NCBI GenBank assembly: GCA_009695405.1
Contig: SIAZ01000249.1
Span: forward strand, 1-5,134
Source of the DNA: Pedosphaera sp.
GTDB taxonomy: Bacteria; Verrucomicrobiota; Verrucomicrobiia; Limisphaerales; UBA9464
Direction: 5' to 3'
Length of the DNA stretch: 5,134 nucleotides
In this document: positions 1-4,629 of the stretch, one piece after another
Layout: every line of letters begins with the position of its first letter
Numbering within the stretch: the first letter of the stretch is position 1
Notes under the pieces: model-generated
Told to the model about the DNA's origin: nothing
The model's database searches: none
The model's input: only the letters and a program-made list of their open reading frames with translations
Made by a program: the position numbers and the translations under genes

Positions 1-96
1 ACCGCTCGATAACCAGTTGCGAACGACCTCGCATTTGAACGATTTATCGAACTTCCGGCGCGTTTTTGTAGGGGAGTCTTTGATGATGGATTCCAT
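1..96 (-). CDS. tnpA: IS66-type TnpA / HTH transposase orfA, N-terminal part (runs off the left edge)
   Basis: The minus-strand ORF begins with ATG at 96-94 and stays open for 32 codons to base 1. It contains RRKFDKSFKCEVVRNWLSSG (residues 13-32), the typical N-terminal wording (R-R-x-F-x-x-x-F-K-x-E-V-V) of small helix-turn-helix transposase subunits of the Tnp_1/transposase_8 type. These are found in IS66 TnpA and in IS3 OrfA and act as DNA-binding helpers of the transposase. An AGAGGA motif about 10 nt upstream of the ATG is a plausible ribosome binding site, better than those of the host genes here. The neighbouring inverted repeat shared with the TnpC fragment at 4630-4803 favours IS66 over IS3. 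The helix-turn-helix itself lies mostly outside the window. Confidence 0.65.
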   Translation of the reverse strand, partial: MESIIKDSPTKTRRKFDKSFKCEVVRNWLSSG

Positions 97-148
97 GGTA
101 CAGGATTCCTCTTACTCTCCGTCCGAGAAATCGAAGCAACCTCAAACC

Positions 149-171
149 CATGGGGTTCGGCGTACGCTTAC
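149..171 (-). repeat. Terminal inverted repeat of IS66-like element (left copy)
   Basis: Read on the minus strand from 171 inward, this 23-bp end starts GTAAGCGTACGCC and continues to CATG. It matches the plus-strand sequence at 4538-4560 at 20 of 23 positions; the mismatches are at repeat positions 1, 14 and 19. The ATG at 150 lies inside this repeat, which is one reason for rejecting it as the start of the nucleotidyltransferase gene. Confidence 0.75.
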
Positions 172-248
172 GCCTAAGTAGTAAGTTTGAAGGATCTCTG
201 ACTTCCGGATTGGACCTAATTGGGATACTGGGCTCATGCTGTCGGCCA

Positions 249-734
249 ATGGAGACAGCATCCAAGATATTGACCGCAGAAGCTCTTACCCTTTGGCGTC
301 GCCGAATGAGGGAAGCAAAGCTCCGAGTGGTGGTGACCAATGGATGCTTTGATCTCTTGCACGCTGGACATGTGGCGTATCTGGAGGCAGCCCGTTCGTT
401 GGGTGATGTATTGTTGGTTGGATTAAACGGGGACGAGAGTGTTCGGCAATTGAAAGGACCTGCCCGTCCGTTGAATGTGGAAGCGGATAGGGCGCGTGTC
501 CTAGCCGCTTTAGAGTGTCTTTCTGTGGTAGTAATTTTCCCTGAGAAGCGGGCTGTGACCTTCCTCACTGCCTGTGAACCAGACATCTATGTCAAAGGAG
601 GGGATTACACTTTGGAGACCATTGATGGTGACGAACGTCGTGCCGTTGAATCCAGTGATGGCCAGATTGTTTTCATTCCCTTTCTTGCAGGTCGGTCTAC
701 TAGTGGTCTCGTGACAAAGATCCAAACTCTTTAA
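249..734 (+). CDS. rfaE2: D-glycero-beta-D-manno-heptose 1-phosphate adenylyltransferase-like nucleotidyltransferase (RfaE domain II type)
   Basis: This 161-residue cytoplasmic enzyme of the cytidylyltransferase-like (HIGH-type) superfamily probably transfers AMP from ATP to a heptose 1-phosphate, giving the ADP-heptose used for lipopolysaccharide core or other surface glycans. Visible motifs are TNGCFDLLHAGH (residues 30-41, with the nucleotide-binding HxGH at 38-41), LKGPARPLN (68-76), KGGDY (116-120) and GRSTS (148-152), in the order and spacing of RfaE2/HldE C-terminal domains. The ATG at 249 is chosen because the protein then has the usual length of a stand-alone RfaE2; the frame is open to 150, but that stretch overlaps an IS end. 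The kinase half (RfaE1) is absent here. No clear Shine-Dalgarno precedes 249. It is first in an operon, with only 3 bp to the next gene. Substrate is inferred; glycerol-3-phosphate cytidylyltransferase-like relatives are the main alternative. Confidence 0.9.
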   Translation: METASKILTAEALTLWRRRMREAKLRVVVTNGCFDLLHAGHVAYLEAARSLGDVLLVGLNGDESVRQLKGPARPLNVEADRARVLAALECLSVVVIFPEKRAVTFLTACEPDIYVKGGDYTLETIDGDERRAVESSDGQIVFIPFLAGRSTSGLVTKIQTL

Positions 735-737
735 TTT

Positions 738-1049
738 ATGAACGAAACAGTACCTATCTCGCCCCCCTTGAGTGGCGCCGAAATCCGGAAACTAAAATCC
801 CGCGCCCAGAGAATTGAGGCGGTGACGCGCTTGGGGAAGGGCGGCATTTCGCCAGCCTTTCTGACCGGCTTAAATCGGGAACTTGAATTGCACGAATTAG
901 TGAAGGTGCGGTTATTTGAGATGAAAGATCAGCGTTATGAGGTGGCGGATCGTTTGGCTCAAGAAACGGGTAGCACTTTAGTGACTGTGATCGGTCATGT
1001 AGTGGTCCTCTTCCGAGCGTCGGCGCCCAAGCCGTCGGTGACGGAATGA
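738..1049 (+). CDS. yhbY: YhbY-family CRM-domain RNA-binding protein (ribosome assembly factor)
   Basis: This 103-residue protein is essentially a single CRM domain. It opens with LSGAEIRKLKSRAQRIEAV (11-29), followed by the GKGG loop (33-36) that contacts RNA in this family. The acidic ELELHELVKVRL helix/strand region comes next (48-59), and the closing IGHVVVLFR strand (85-93) matches the family-typical IG-x-x-x-VLYR ending. YhbY proteins bind pre-50S ribosomal particles in the cytoplasm. The ATG lies 3 bp after the stop of the upstream gene and the stop codon overlaps the start of the next (ATGA at 1046-1049), so expression is likely by translational coupling. No Shine-Dalgarno is visible. 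The extra C-terminal APKPSVTE tail is outside the domain. Confidence 0.92.
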   Translation: MNETVPISPPLSGAEIRKLKSRAQRIEAVTRLGKGGISPAFLTGLNRELELHELVKVRLFEMKDQRYEVADRLAQETGSTLVTVIGHVVVLFRASAPKPSVTE

Positions 1050-1714
1050 GAATCGGTAGACTCTACTTTTGGCGTGCGACGTTTCTGGTGCTGTTCAGTA
1101 TCGGATGGGTTCGGTTCACATTGGCGACCGAGCTTTCTGGAGCAAACTCTGACTCTACTCGGTCCTTAGTCGTGTTAGGTGACAGCCTTTCGGCTGGATA
1201 TGGAGTGGATATTTCGGAGGCGTGGCCCGCCTTAATTCAGGCGTTTCTGAGAAGGGATGGGATGCCCTGGAAGGTCGTTAATGCCGGGGTAAGCGGCGAC
1301 ACAACCGCAGCGGGGTTGCGCCGATTGGACTGGTTACTTCGGAAGCCGGTTGACGCCCTGATCCTCGAGTTGGGCGCCAACGACGGATTAAGAGGGCTAC
1401 CTTTGGAAGCCACTCGGACTAATCTGCAAGCCGTGATTGATCGAACCCGCACCAAATGGCCAAGGGTACAGATTATTCTGGCTGGAATGCGTTTGCCCGC
1501 CAACATGGGAGCGGAATACATCAACAGTTTTGAGGCAATTTTCCCTGCTTTAACTGCCAGTAACCGGGTTACTTTAATTCCATTTCTCCTAGAAGGTGTG
1601 GGAGGTCGACCGGAATTTAACCAAGCCGATCAGATCCATCCCAATGTGGTGGGCCATCGGCGCGTGGCGGCGCACGTCTGGACTTTTTTGAAACCTGTTT
1701 TGAATCAACCATAA
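1046..1714 (+). CDS. tesA: GDSL/SGNH-family arylesterase, TesA-like (secreted or periplasmic)
   Basis: This 222-residue SGNH hydrolase cleaves ester or thioester bonds; TesA-like members act on acyl-CoA thioesters, lysophospholipids or aryl esters. The N-terminus has basic residues then a hydrophobic run (FWRATFLVLFSIGW, 8-21), consistent with a signal peptide or anchor with cleavage near residue 27-31. The SGNH blocks are all present: block I VVLGDSLSAGYGV (42-54, nucleophile Ser47), block II NAGVSGDTT (79-87, oxyanion Gly84), block III LGANDGLRG (109-117, Asn112) and block V DQIHPN (195-200, Asp195 and His198). The ATG overlaps the previous stop by four bases, so it is the third gene of the operon. 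Family assignment is secure; TesA as opposed to a broader arylesterase is a judgement from the GDSLSAGYG and IHPN wording. Confidence 0.9.
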   Translation: MRIGRLYFWRATFLVLFSIGWVRFTLATELSGANSDSTRSLVVLGDSLSAGYGVDISEAWPALIQAFLRRDGMPWKVVNAGVSGDTTAAGLRRLDWLLRKPVDALILELGANDGLRGLPLEATRTNLQAVIDRTRTKWPRVQIILAGMRLPANMGAEYINSFEAIFPALTASNRVTLIPFLLEGVGGRPEFNQADQIHPNVVGHRRVAAHVWTFLKPVLNQP

Positions 1715-1775
1715 TAGGATGTATCCGGTGATAATTCGAAAGATAATTTTTCCAGTTGGGCTCTAATAGGATTCC

Positions 1776-1812
1776 AAAAAAGCGGGAGAATTGAACCGTT
1801 CCTGCGTTTTTT
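1776..1812 (+). terminator. Rho-independent terminator after the rfaE2-yhbY-tesA operon
   Basis: A stem pairs AAAAAAGCGGGA (1776-1787) with TCCTGCGTTTTTT (1800-1812). It has one G-T wobble and one bulged G, and a 12-nt loop. It ends in six T residues on the plus strand and lies 62 nt after the esterase stop. The run of A on the left arm means it could also stop minus-strand transcription. No folding energy was computed. Confidence 0.7.
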
Positions 1813-2004
1813 GTTCCGACGGTTAAAGGGGCACCTTAATCCGCCGATAAGCCAAAGGGGTAACACCTTCGCTTTGTCAAAGATCCTAGGGAAACAGTTT
1901 GGGATTGCCCGAGGGGTTAACTTTACCCGATTTTTTTCCGAAATCCAGCCCACTTGTTCAGGTCTAAGCTTGGCTAATGACTCCGGTTTTCGCAGAATTC
2001 TCAC
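1813..2004 (+). other. Intergenic region upstream of the ThuA-like gene, presumed promoter region
   Basis: No gene is supported here. A frame open over much of it ends inside the next gene and has no recognisable protein. The stretch must hold the promoter of the gene at 2005, because a terminator precedes it, but no convincing -35/-10 pair was found. A four-base GGGT/ACCC stem followed by seven T residues (about 1914-1937) is the only other visible structure and is too weak to call. Confidence 0.4.
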
Positions 2005-3156
2005 GTGAAATATTTCCTGTTTGCTTTATCATGGCTTATTGCCATTCAACTTCGTGCCGCTGTAACCCTTGCCGACTTTGAGGGGACTTGGTTGATGGCA
2101 GAGGCGTCGACTGATCAAGGATCCTTGTCCGAGGAGCAGCGTGCCGCCTTGGTTATGACTTTTTCGGGAACGAGTTATTCCTTGACAGCGGCCGGTAATG
2201 TCATCGCAAAAGGACGTGCAACCGTGGATGGATCGAAGAGTCCAGCGCATATGACGGTCAAGGAAGAAGAGGGACAGAATGTGGGGCGTGAGTTAGCCGG
2301 AATCGCGGAGAAAACGCCGGACGGATGGAAAGCCCTCTACGCGATGGATGGAGGCGAGAGGCCCTCCTTATTTGGATCTCCTATATCGGGCCAAGTGCTG
2401 ATTCGCTATGTGCGCAAGCCAGGATCGGCACCTAAGGCGTCAAAGACTCTGAAAGCGTTGTTGGTCACCGGCGGTTGCTGTCACGAATATGATCGTCAGG
2501 CACTTACTTTGATGGAAGGCATTTCCAAGCGCGCTAACATTACTTTTACGTTGGTTCGCGATGTCGGTGCCGATGGGACACAGCACCGGGTGAGTGCGTA
2601 TCAGAAAGACGACTGGGCGGTCGGTTATGATGTGGTGATTCACAATGAGTGCTATGCCGACGAGAAAGATCCGGCTTGGTTAGAGCGGATTGTAGCCCCT
2701 CATCGGGCGGGTGTTCCAGCGGTCGTCATTCACTGCGCTATGCATTGTTATCGGGCTCCAACCAATGAGTGGTTTCGTTTTCTGGGGGTCACCAGTCGAT
2801 CCCACGGTTCGCATTTTGCTTATCCAATGACCAATGTGAAACCGGAACATCCGGTGATGATCGGTTTTCCGGCGGTTTGGCAGACTCCGAAAGAGGAACT
2901 TTACATTATTGAGAAAGTAGAAAAAGAAGCGACCCCCTTAGCGACAGGTTACAGTCCAGAAACCAAGAAAGGGGAGGCAAACGTTTGGGTTCATCAATAT
3001 GGAAAAGCCCGCGTTTTTGGCACAACGGTTGGGCATTACAATAGCACGATGGCGGATCCAGTTTATTTGGACTTGGTCACTCGCGGCACGTTATGGGCGA
3101 TTGGAAAATTGGGTGAGGACGGTAAACCGATGGCCGGCTATGGTCCGTTGAATTGA
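2005..3156 (+). CDS. Secreted TIGR03067-like plus ThuA-domain protein
   Basis: This 383-residue protein has a signal peptide (MKYFLFALSWLIAIQLRAAV; cleavage likely near residue 19-23). Residues about 24-137 resemble the TIGR03067 domain of Planctomycetes/Verrucomicrobia (opening FEGTWLMAEA, ending ISGQVLIRYVRK). Residues about 148-369 form a ThuA (trehalose utilization) domain of the class I glutamine-amidotransferase-like fold. Its markers are LLVTGGCCHEYDRQ (152-165), YDVVIHNECYAD (208-219), VPAVVIHCAMHCYR (237-250), GVTSRSHGSH (261-270), KPEHPV (279-284), TPKEELYIIE (294-303) and YGKARVFGTTVGH (332-344). ThuA proteins are linked to sugar metabolism, often next to Gfo/Idh/MocA oxidoreductases, but the reaction is unproven for most members; no such partner is seen here. 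The only early start is GTG at 2005, chosen because it gives a full signal peptide; no Shine-Dalgarno is evident. It stands alone between a terminator and a long intergenic region. Confidence 0.85.
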   Translation: MKYFLFALSWLIAIQLRAAVTLADFEGTWLMAEASTDQGSLSEEQRAALVMTFSGTSYSLTAAGNVIAKGRATVDGSKSPAHMTVKEEEGQNVGRELAGIAEKTPDGWKALYAMDGGERPSLFGSPISGQVLIRYVRKPGSAPKASKTLKALLVTGGCCHEYDRQALTLMEGISKRANITFTLVRDVGADGTQHRVSAYQKDDWAVGYDVVIHNECYADEKDPAWLERIVAPHRAGVPAVVIHCAMHCYRAPTNEWFRFLGVTSRSHGSHFAYPMTNVKPEHPVMIGFPAVWQTPKEELYIIEKVEKEATPLATGYSPETKKGEANVWVHQYGKARVFGTTVGHYNSTMADPVYLDLVTRGTLWAIGKLGEDGKPMAGYGPLN

Positions 3157-3206
3157 GAAATAGAGTAACCTGCATGAAGATCACGCATTCACTGAAGAGA
3201 AGCGTG

Positions 3207-3238
3207 TTAGACCCCATTTTTTCTTCCTTGTTTAGACC
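3207..3238 (+). promoter_or_regulatory. Direct repeat TTAGACC x2, possible activator site upstream of the sigma-54 promoter
   Basis: TTAGACC occurs at 3207-3213 and again at 3232-3238, 25 bp apart. The copies lie roughly 70-100 bp upstream of the start predicted from the sigma-54 promoter at 3282-3297, a distance range where enhancer-binding activators can sit. Seven-base repeats can arise by chance, and no inverted symmetry is present, so this is tentative. Confidence 0.25.
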
Positions 3239-3262
3239 TAAGTTCTGTTATTTTTAGGGTCA

Positions 3263-3284
3263 CTAGCCTCGTTTTCGAGGCTGG
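3263..3284 (+). repeat. Perfect inverted repeat (hairpin) overlapping the sigma-54 -24 element
   Basis: AGCCTCG (3265-3271) and CGAGGCT (3276-3282) pair perfectly around a TTTT loop, and a G-T and a C-G pair extend the stem to nine. The right arm runs into the TGG of the -24 element. No T run follows, so it is not a plus-strand terminator. It may be a regulator site or a cruciform-prone palindrome. Confidence 0.6.
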
Positions 3285-3297
3285 CATGACACTTGCT
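3282..3297 (+). promoter_or_regulatory. Sigma-54 (RpoN) -24/-12 promoter
   Basis: TGGCATGACACTTGCT matches the sigma-54 consensus TGGCACRNNNNTTGCW at every defined position except the sixth (T for C). The spacing between the invariant GG and GC dinucleotides is exactly 10. The predicted start is about 3308. It points toward the hairpin at 3351-3389 and the peroxiredoxin gene at 3529. Transcription would need an AAA+ enhancer-binding activator, which is not encoded in the window. Confidence 0.65.
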
Positions 3298-3307
3298 TCG
3301 AAGTAAT

Positions 3308-3389
3308 TGCATCCGAGCTGAGTGGCTTGGTTTGGTTGGGTAGTTTTTGGGGAAGGCCTTCTGTAGTGTGAGCCGCGGAAGGCCTTTTT
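3308..3389 (+). ncRNA. Candidate small RNA or attenuated leader (sigma-54 promoter to terminator)
   Basis: The segment between the predicted sigma-54 start (about 3308) and the T run ending at 3389 would give an RNA of about 80 nt. It has a G/U-rich, C-poor central part (3321-3352) and a closing hairpin. No ORF with a start and ribosome site is visible in it. If termination is partial, it is the leader of the peroxiredoxin mRNA. No known RNA family was recognised. Confidence 0.35.
3351..3389 (+). terminator. Terminator-like hairpin (intrinsic terminator or attenuator)
   Basis: AAGGCCTTC (3353-3361) pairs perfectly with GAAGGCCTT (3378-3386). Wobble and further pairs are possible inward, and G-T pairs outward. 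The right arm runs into five T residues (3385-3389). It lies 195 nt after the ThuA-like gene and 140 nt before the peroxiredoxin start, so it can end either transcripts from the sigma-54 promoter or read-through from upstream. Confidence 0.6.
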
Positions 3390-3452
3390 GCCAGACAACG
3401 GCGCTGTAGGGAGAGTCCTGTGCGACGACAAGTTAGAGTAAGATTGCTAAGG

Positions 3453-3515
3453 AGAGTTTGACAGTTGACGCTGGTCGACGTAGGGCTTTGGTCCGTTTCT
3501 GGAAAAACAAACTCT
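3453..3515 (+). promoter_or_regulatory. Peroxiredoxin upstream region: weak sigma-70-like promoter and 8-bp inverted repeat
   Basis: A perfect -35 TTGACA lies at 3458-3463, but the hexamer 17 bp downstream (TAGGGC, 3481-3486) is a poor -10, so the promoter is uncertain. AGAGTTTG (3453-3460) is exactly complementary to CAAACTCT (3508-3515). An RNA that includes both could close a stem about 13 nt before the peroxiredoxin ATG. The left arm would be transcribed only from an upstream promoter such as the sigma-54 one. Confidence 0.3.
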
Positions 3516-3528
3516 AAGACTTAAAAGC

Positions 3529-4008
3529 ATGCCTATTTCTGTTGGAACTAAAGCACCGGATTTCAAGTTGAAATCCAAGAATGCCACCGGGCTCGTTGAT
3601 GTTCAATTGAGTGCTCACTTTGGTCAAAAAAACGTAGTTCTGTTGTTCGTCCCTCTCGCCTTCACTGAAGTTTGCACTCAGGAATTGTGCGACATTACCG
3701 CTGGGCTCTCCCAGTACAGTGGATTGAACGCTGAGGTTATTGGCGTTAGTGTCGATAGCCCCTTTGCTCAAGAAGCTTGGGCGACCCAGAGCAAGATCGG
3801 AATTACTTTAGTGAGTGATTTGAACAAGGAGACCACCAAGGCTTATGGAGTTTTGTTTCCAATGTTAGCGGGTGTGGGTGACACTTCAGCGCGCGCGGCC
3901 TTTGTGATCGGAAAAGACGGTGTGATCCATTATGCAGAGCAGACTGCAACACCCAAGGACTTGCCTAATTTCACGGCAGTGAAGGACGTTTTGGCAAAGT
4001 TGAGCTGA
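3529..4008 (+). CDS. Peroxiredoxin (AhpC/TSA superfamily, AhpE/PrxQ-like)
   Basis: This 159-residue cytoplasmic thiol peroxidase reduces hydrogen peroxide and organic hydroperoxides using thioredoxin or a similar donor. It opens with VGTKAPDFKL (5-14), typical of AhpC/TSA-superfamily proteins. The active-site loop is VPLAFTEVCTQELC (41-54) with Pro42, Thr46 and the peroxidatic Cys49. Arg122 in SARAAFVIGKDG (120-131) is the expected conserved arginine. A second cysteine, Cys54, sits five residues after Cys49, the place of the resolving cysteine in PrxQ/Bcp proteins, while the FTEVCTQEL wording is closer to AhpE-type proteins. The length fits either subfamily. ATG at 3529 is the natural start; no clear Shine-Dalgarno is seen. 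The gene appears monocistronic, and a group II intron begins 22 nt after its stop. Confidence 0.92.
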   Translation: MPISVGTKAPDFKLKSKNATGLVDVQLSAHFGQKNVVLLFVPLAFTEVCTQELCDITAGLSQYSGLNAEVIGVSVDSPFAQEAWATQSKIGITLVSDLNKETTKAYGVLFPMLAGVGDTSARAAFVIGKDGVIHYAEQTATPKDLPNFTAVKDVLAKLS

Positions 4009-4030
4009 TCAACGATCGCTCTTGGTTTGA

Positions 4031-4537
4031 GTGCGCGAAGGGACAAGCCGATGGGCCTGTCCCCTTTCTAGCACCCGGCAGGGCGCACTCTCCAACGGGT
4101 TGAAATCCCGAGCAGACCCGACAAAAGTGCCCGCCGCGAGGTGGGATCTGAAGAAAGTTGGAGGCAAACCACTGGATCGACGAACAGGAAGCGGATACAA
4201 GGCGAGTGGGCGGGACGAGAAGGCTAAAACCTTCAAAGTCCAAAACTTGTACGGAGCCCGTGAGCGTATATCCGCCGATCATAAGTGCGCAGGAGGGTGT
4301 GGATTACCCGGAGGGATCTCTGGCGTTGCGATAAAGCGAGCGCCGCTGCAATGCGGTGACGATGACCACGGAGAAGCCAACCGACATCATGGTAGGTCGT
4401 CTTACTGACCCGGTTTCTGCAGGAACGCCTGTGCTTCACCATGAACCTAGCGAAGAGTGCGGTGGAGAAGACTCAGGACAAGCTCCGGTAACGCTTCCGT
4501 GAGGGGCTAGGTCGGAACCTGCGACAGTTCCTTAATC
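4031..4537 (+). mobile_element. Group II intron, 5' part (domain I onward), truncated at its 3' side
   Basis: The sequence starts with the group II 5' boundary GTGCG. GTGCGC (4031-4036) can pair with GCGCAC (4083-4088), and GGGACA (4040-4045) with TGTCCC (4058-4063). Stretches familiar from bacterial intron domain I follow: GCACCCGGCAGGG (4071-4083), AAGTGCCCGCCGCGAGG (4125-4141), CGAACAGGAAGCGGATACAA (4181-4200) and the GAAGG/CCTTC hairpin (4219-4234). CAGGAACGCCTG (4420-4431) lies in the later part. No reverse transcriptase/maturase ORF, domain V or 3' boundary is present before the text stops at an IS66-type inverted repeat at 4538. The remnant could not splice or move on its own. Frames open across it (for example 4031-4408) reflect structured RNA, not protein. 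Subclass is not assigned. Confidence 0.82.
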
Positions 4538-4560
4538 CTAAGCGTACGCCCAACCTCATG
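4538..4560 (+). repeat. Terminal inverted repeat of IS66-like element (right end)
   Basis: It reads CTAAGCGTACGCC inward and ends with CATG. It matches the repeat at 149-171 (minus strand) at 20 of 23 positions. The first base is C where the left copy has G. The tip faces left, toward the intron. Confidence 0.72.
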
Positions 4561-4629
4561 CTTCTCCAGTTGTCGAAAGTAGGGCATTCTGCGGTCGAAG
4601 GCGCGAGGGAGAAAGGTCGACCGACCGGA

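Larger units (their letters stand above)
1..171 (-). mobile_element. IS66-like insertion sequence, end fragment (left copy)
   Basis: This is the terminal part of an insertion sequence that continues beyond base 1. The outer tip is near 171, marked by an inverted repeat that reads GTAAGCGTACGCC inward on the minus strand. A short leader follows, then the start of a transposase-type ORF at 96. The same repeat recurs at 4538-4560 next to an IS66-type TnpC C-terminus, and this is why the family is assigned to IS66. From memory, IS66-family ends commonly begin GTAA, which agrees. The element ends 77 bp before the start codon of the nucleotidyltransferase gene at 249, so it may have replaced or altered that operon's promoter. 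Whether the full copy is intact cannot be seen. Confidence 0.7.

Noticed and set aside
150..248. Longer version of the nucleotidyltransferase starting at ATG 150
   Set aside because: The ATG lies in the IS terminal repeat, the added 33 residues match nothing in the family, and the ATG at 249 gives the normal RfaE2 length.
44..586. 180-codon open frame on the minus strand
   Set aside because: It crosses the IS end and lies antisense to the well-supported rfaE2 gene, in a different frame from the TnpA start at 96; composition looks random.
1911..1937. GGGT/ACCC stem followed by seven T residues as a terminator
   Set aside because: Only four pairs are consistent, which is too weak to call beyond the T run itself.
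1811..2008. 65-codon frame between the esterase and ThuA-like genes
   Set aside because: It starts in the terminator T run, overlaps the next start and shows no recognisable motif or ribosome site.
3182..3206. CACGC...GCGTG stem after the ThuA-like gene as its terminator
   Set aside because: Five main pairs with a bulged extension, and the T run begins about 10 nt later; not a convincing intrinsic terminator.
3207..3431. 74-codon minus-strand frame over the sigma-54 region
   Set aside because: It is composed of promoter, hairpin and terminator complement, with no protein motif.
4031..4408. 125-codon plus-strand open frame after the peroxiredoxin gene
   Set aside because: It coincides with group II intron domain I RNA, whose motifs and pairings explain the sequence; the protein matches nothing recognisable.
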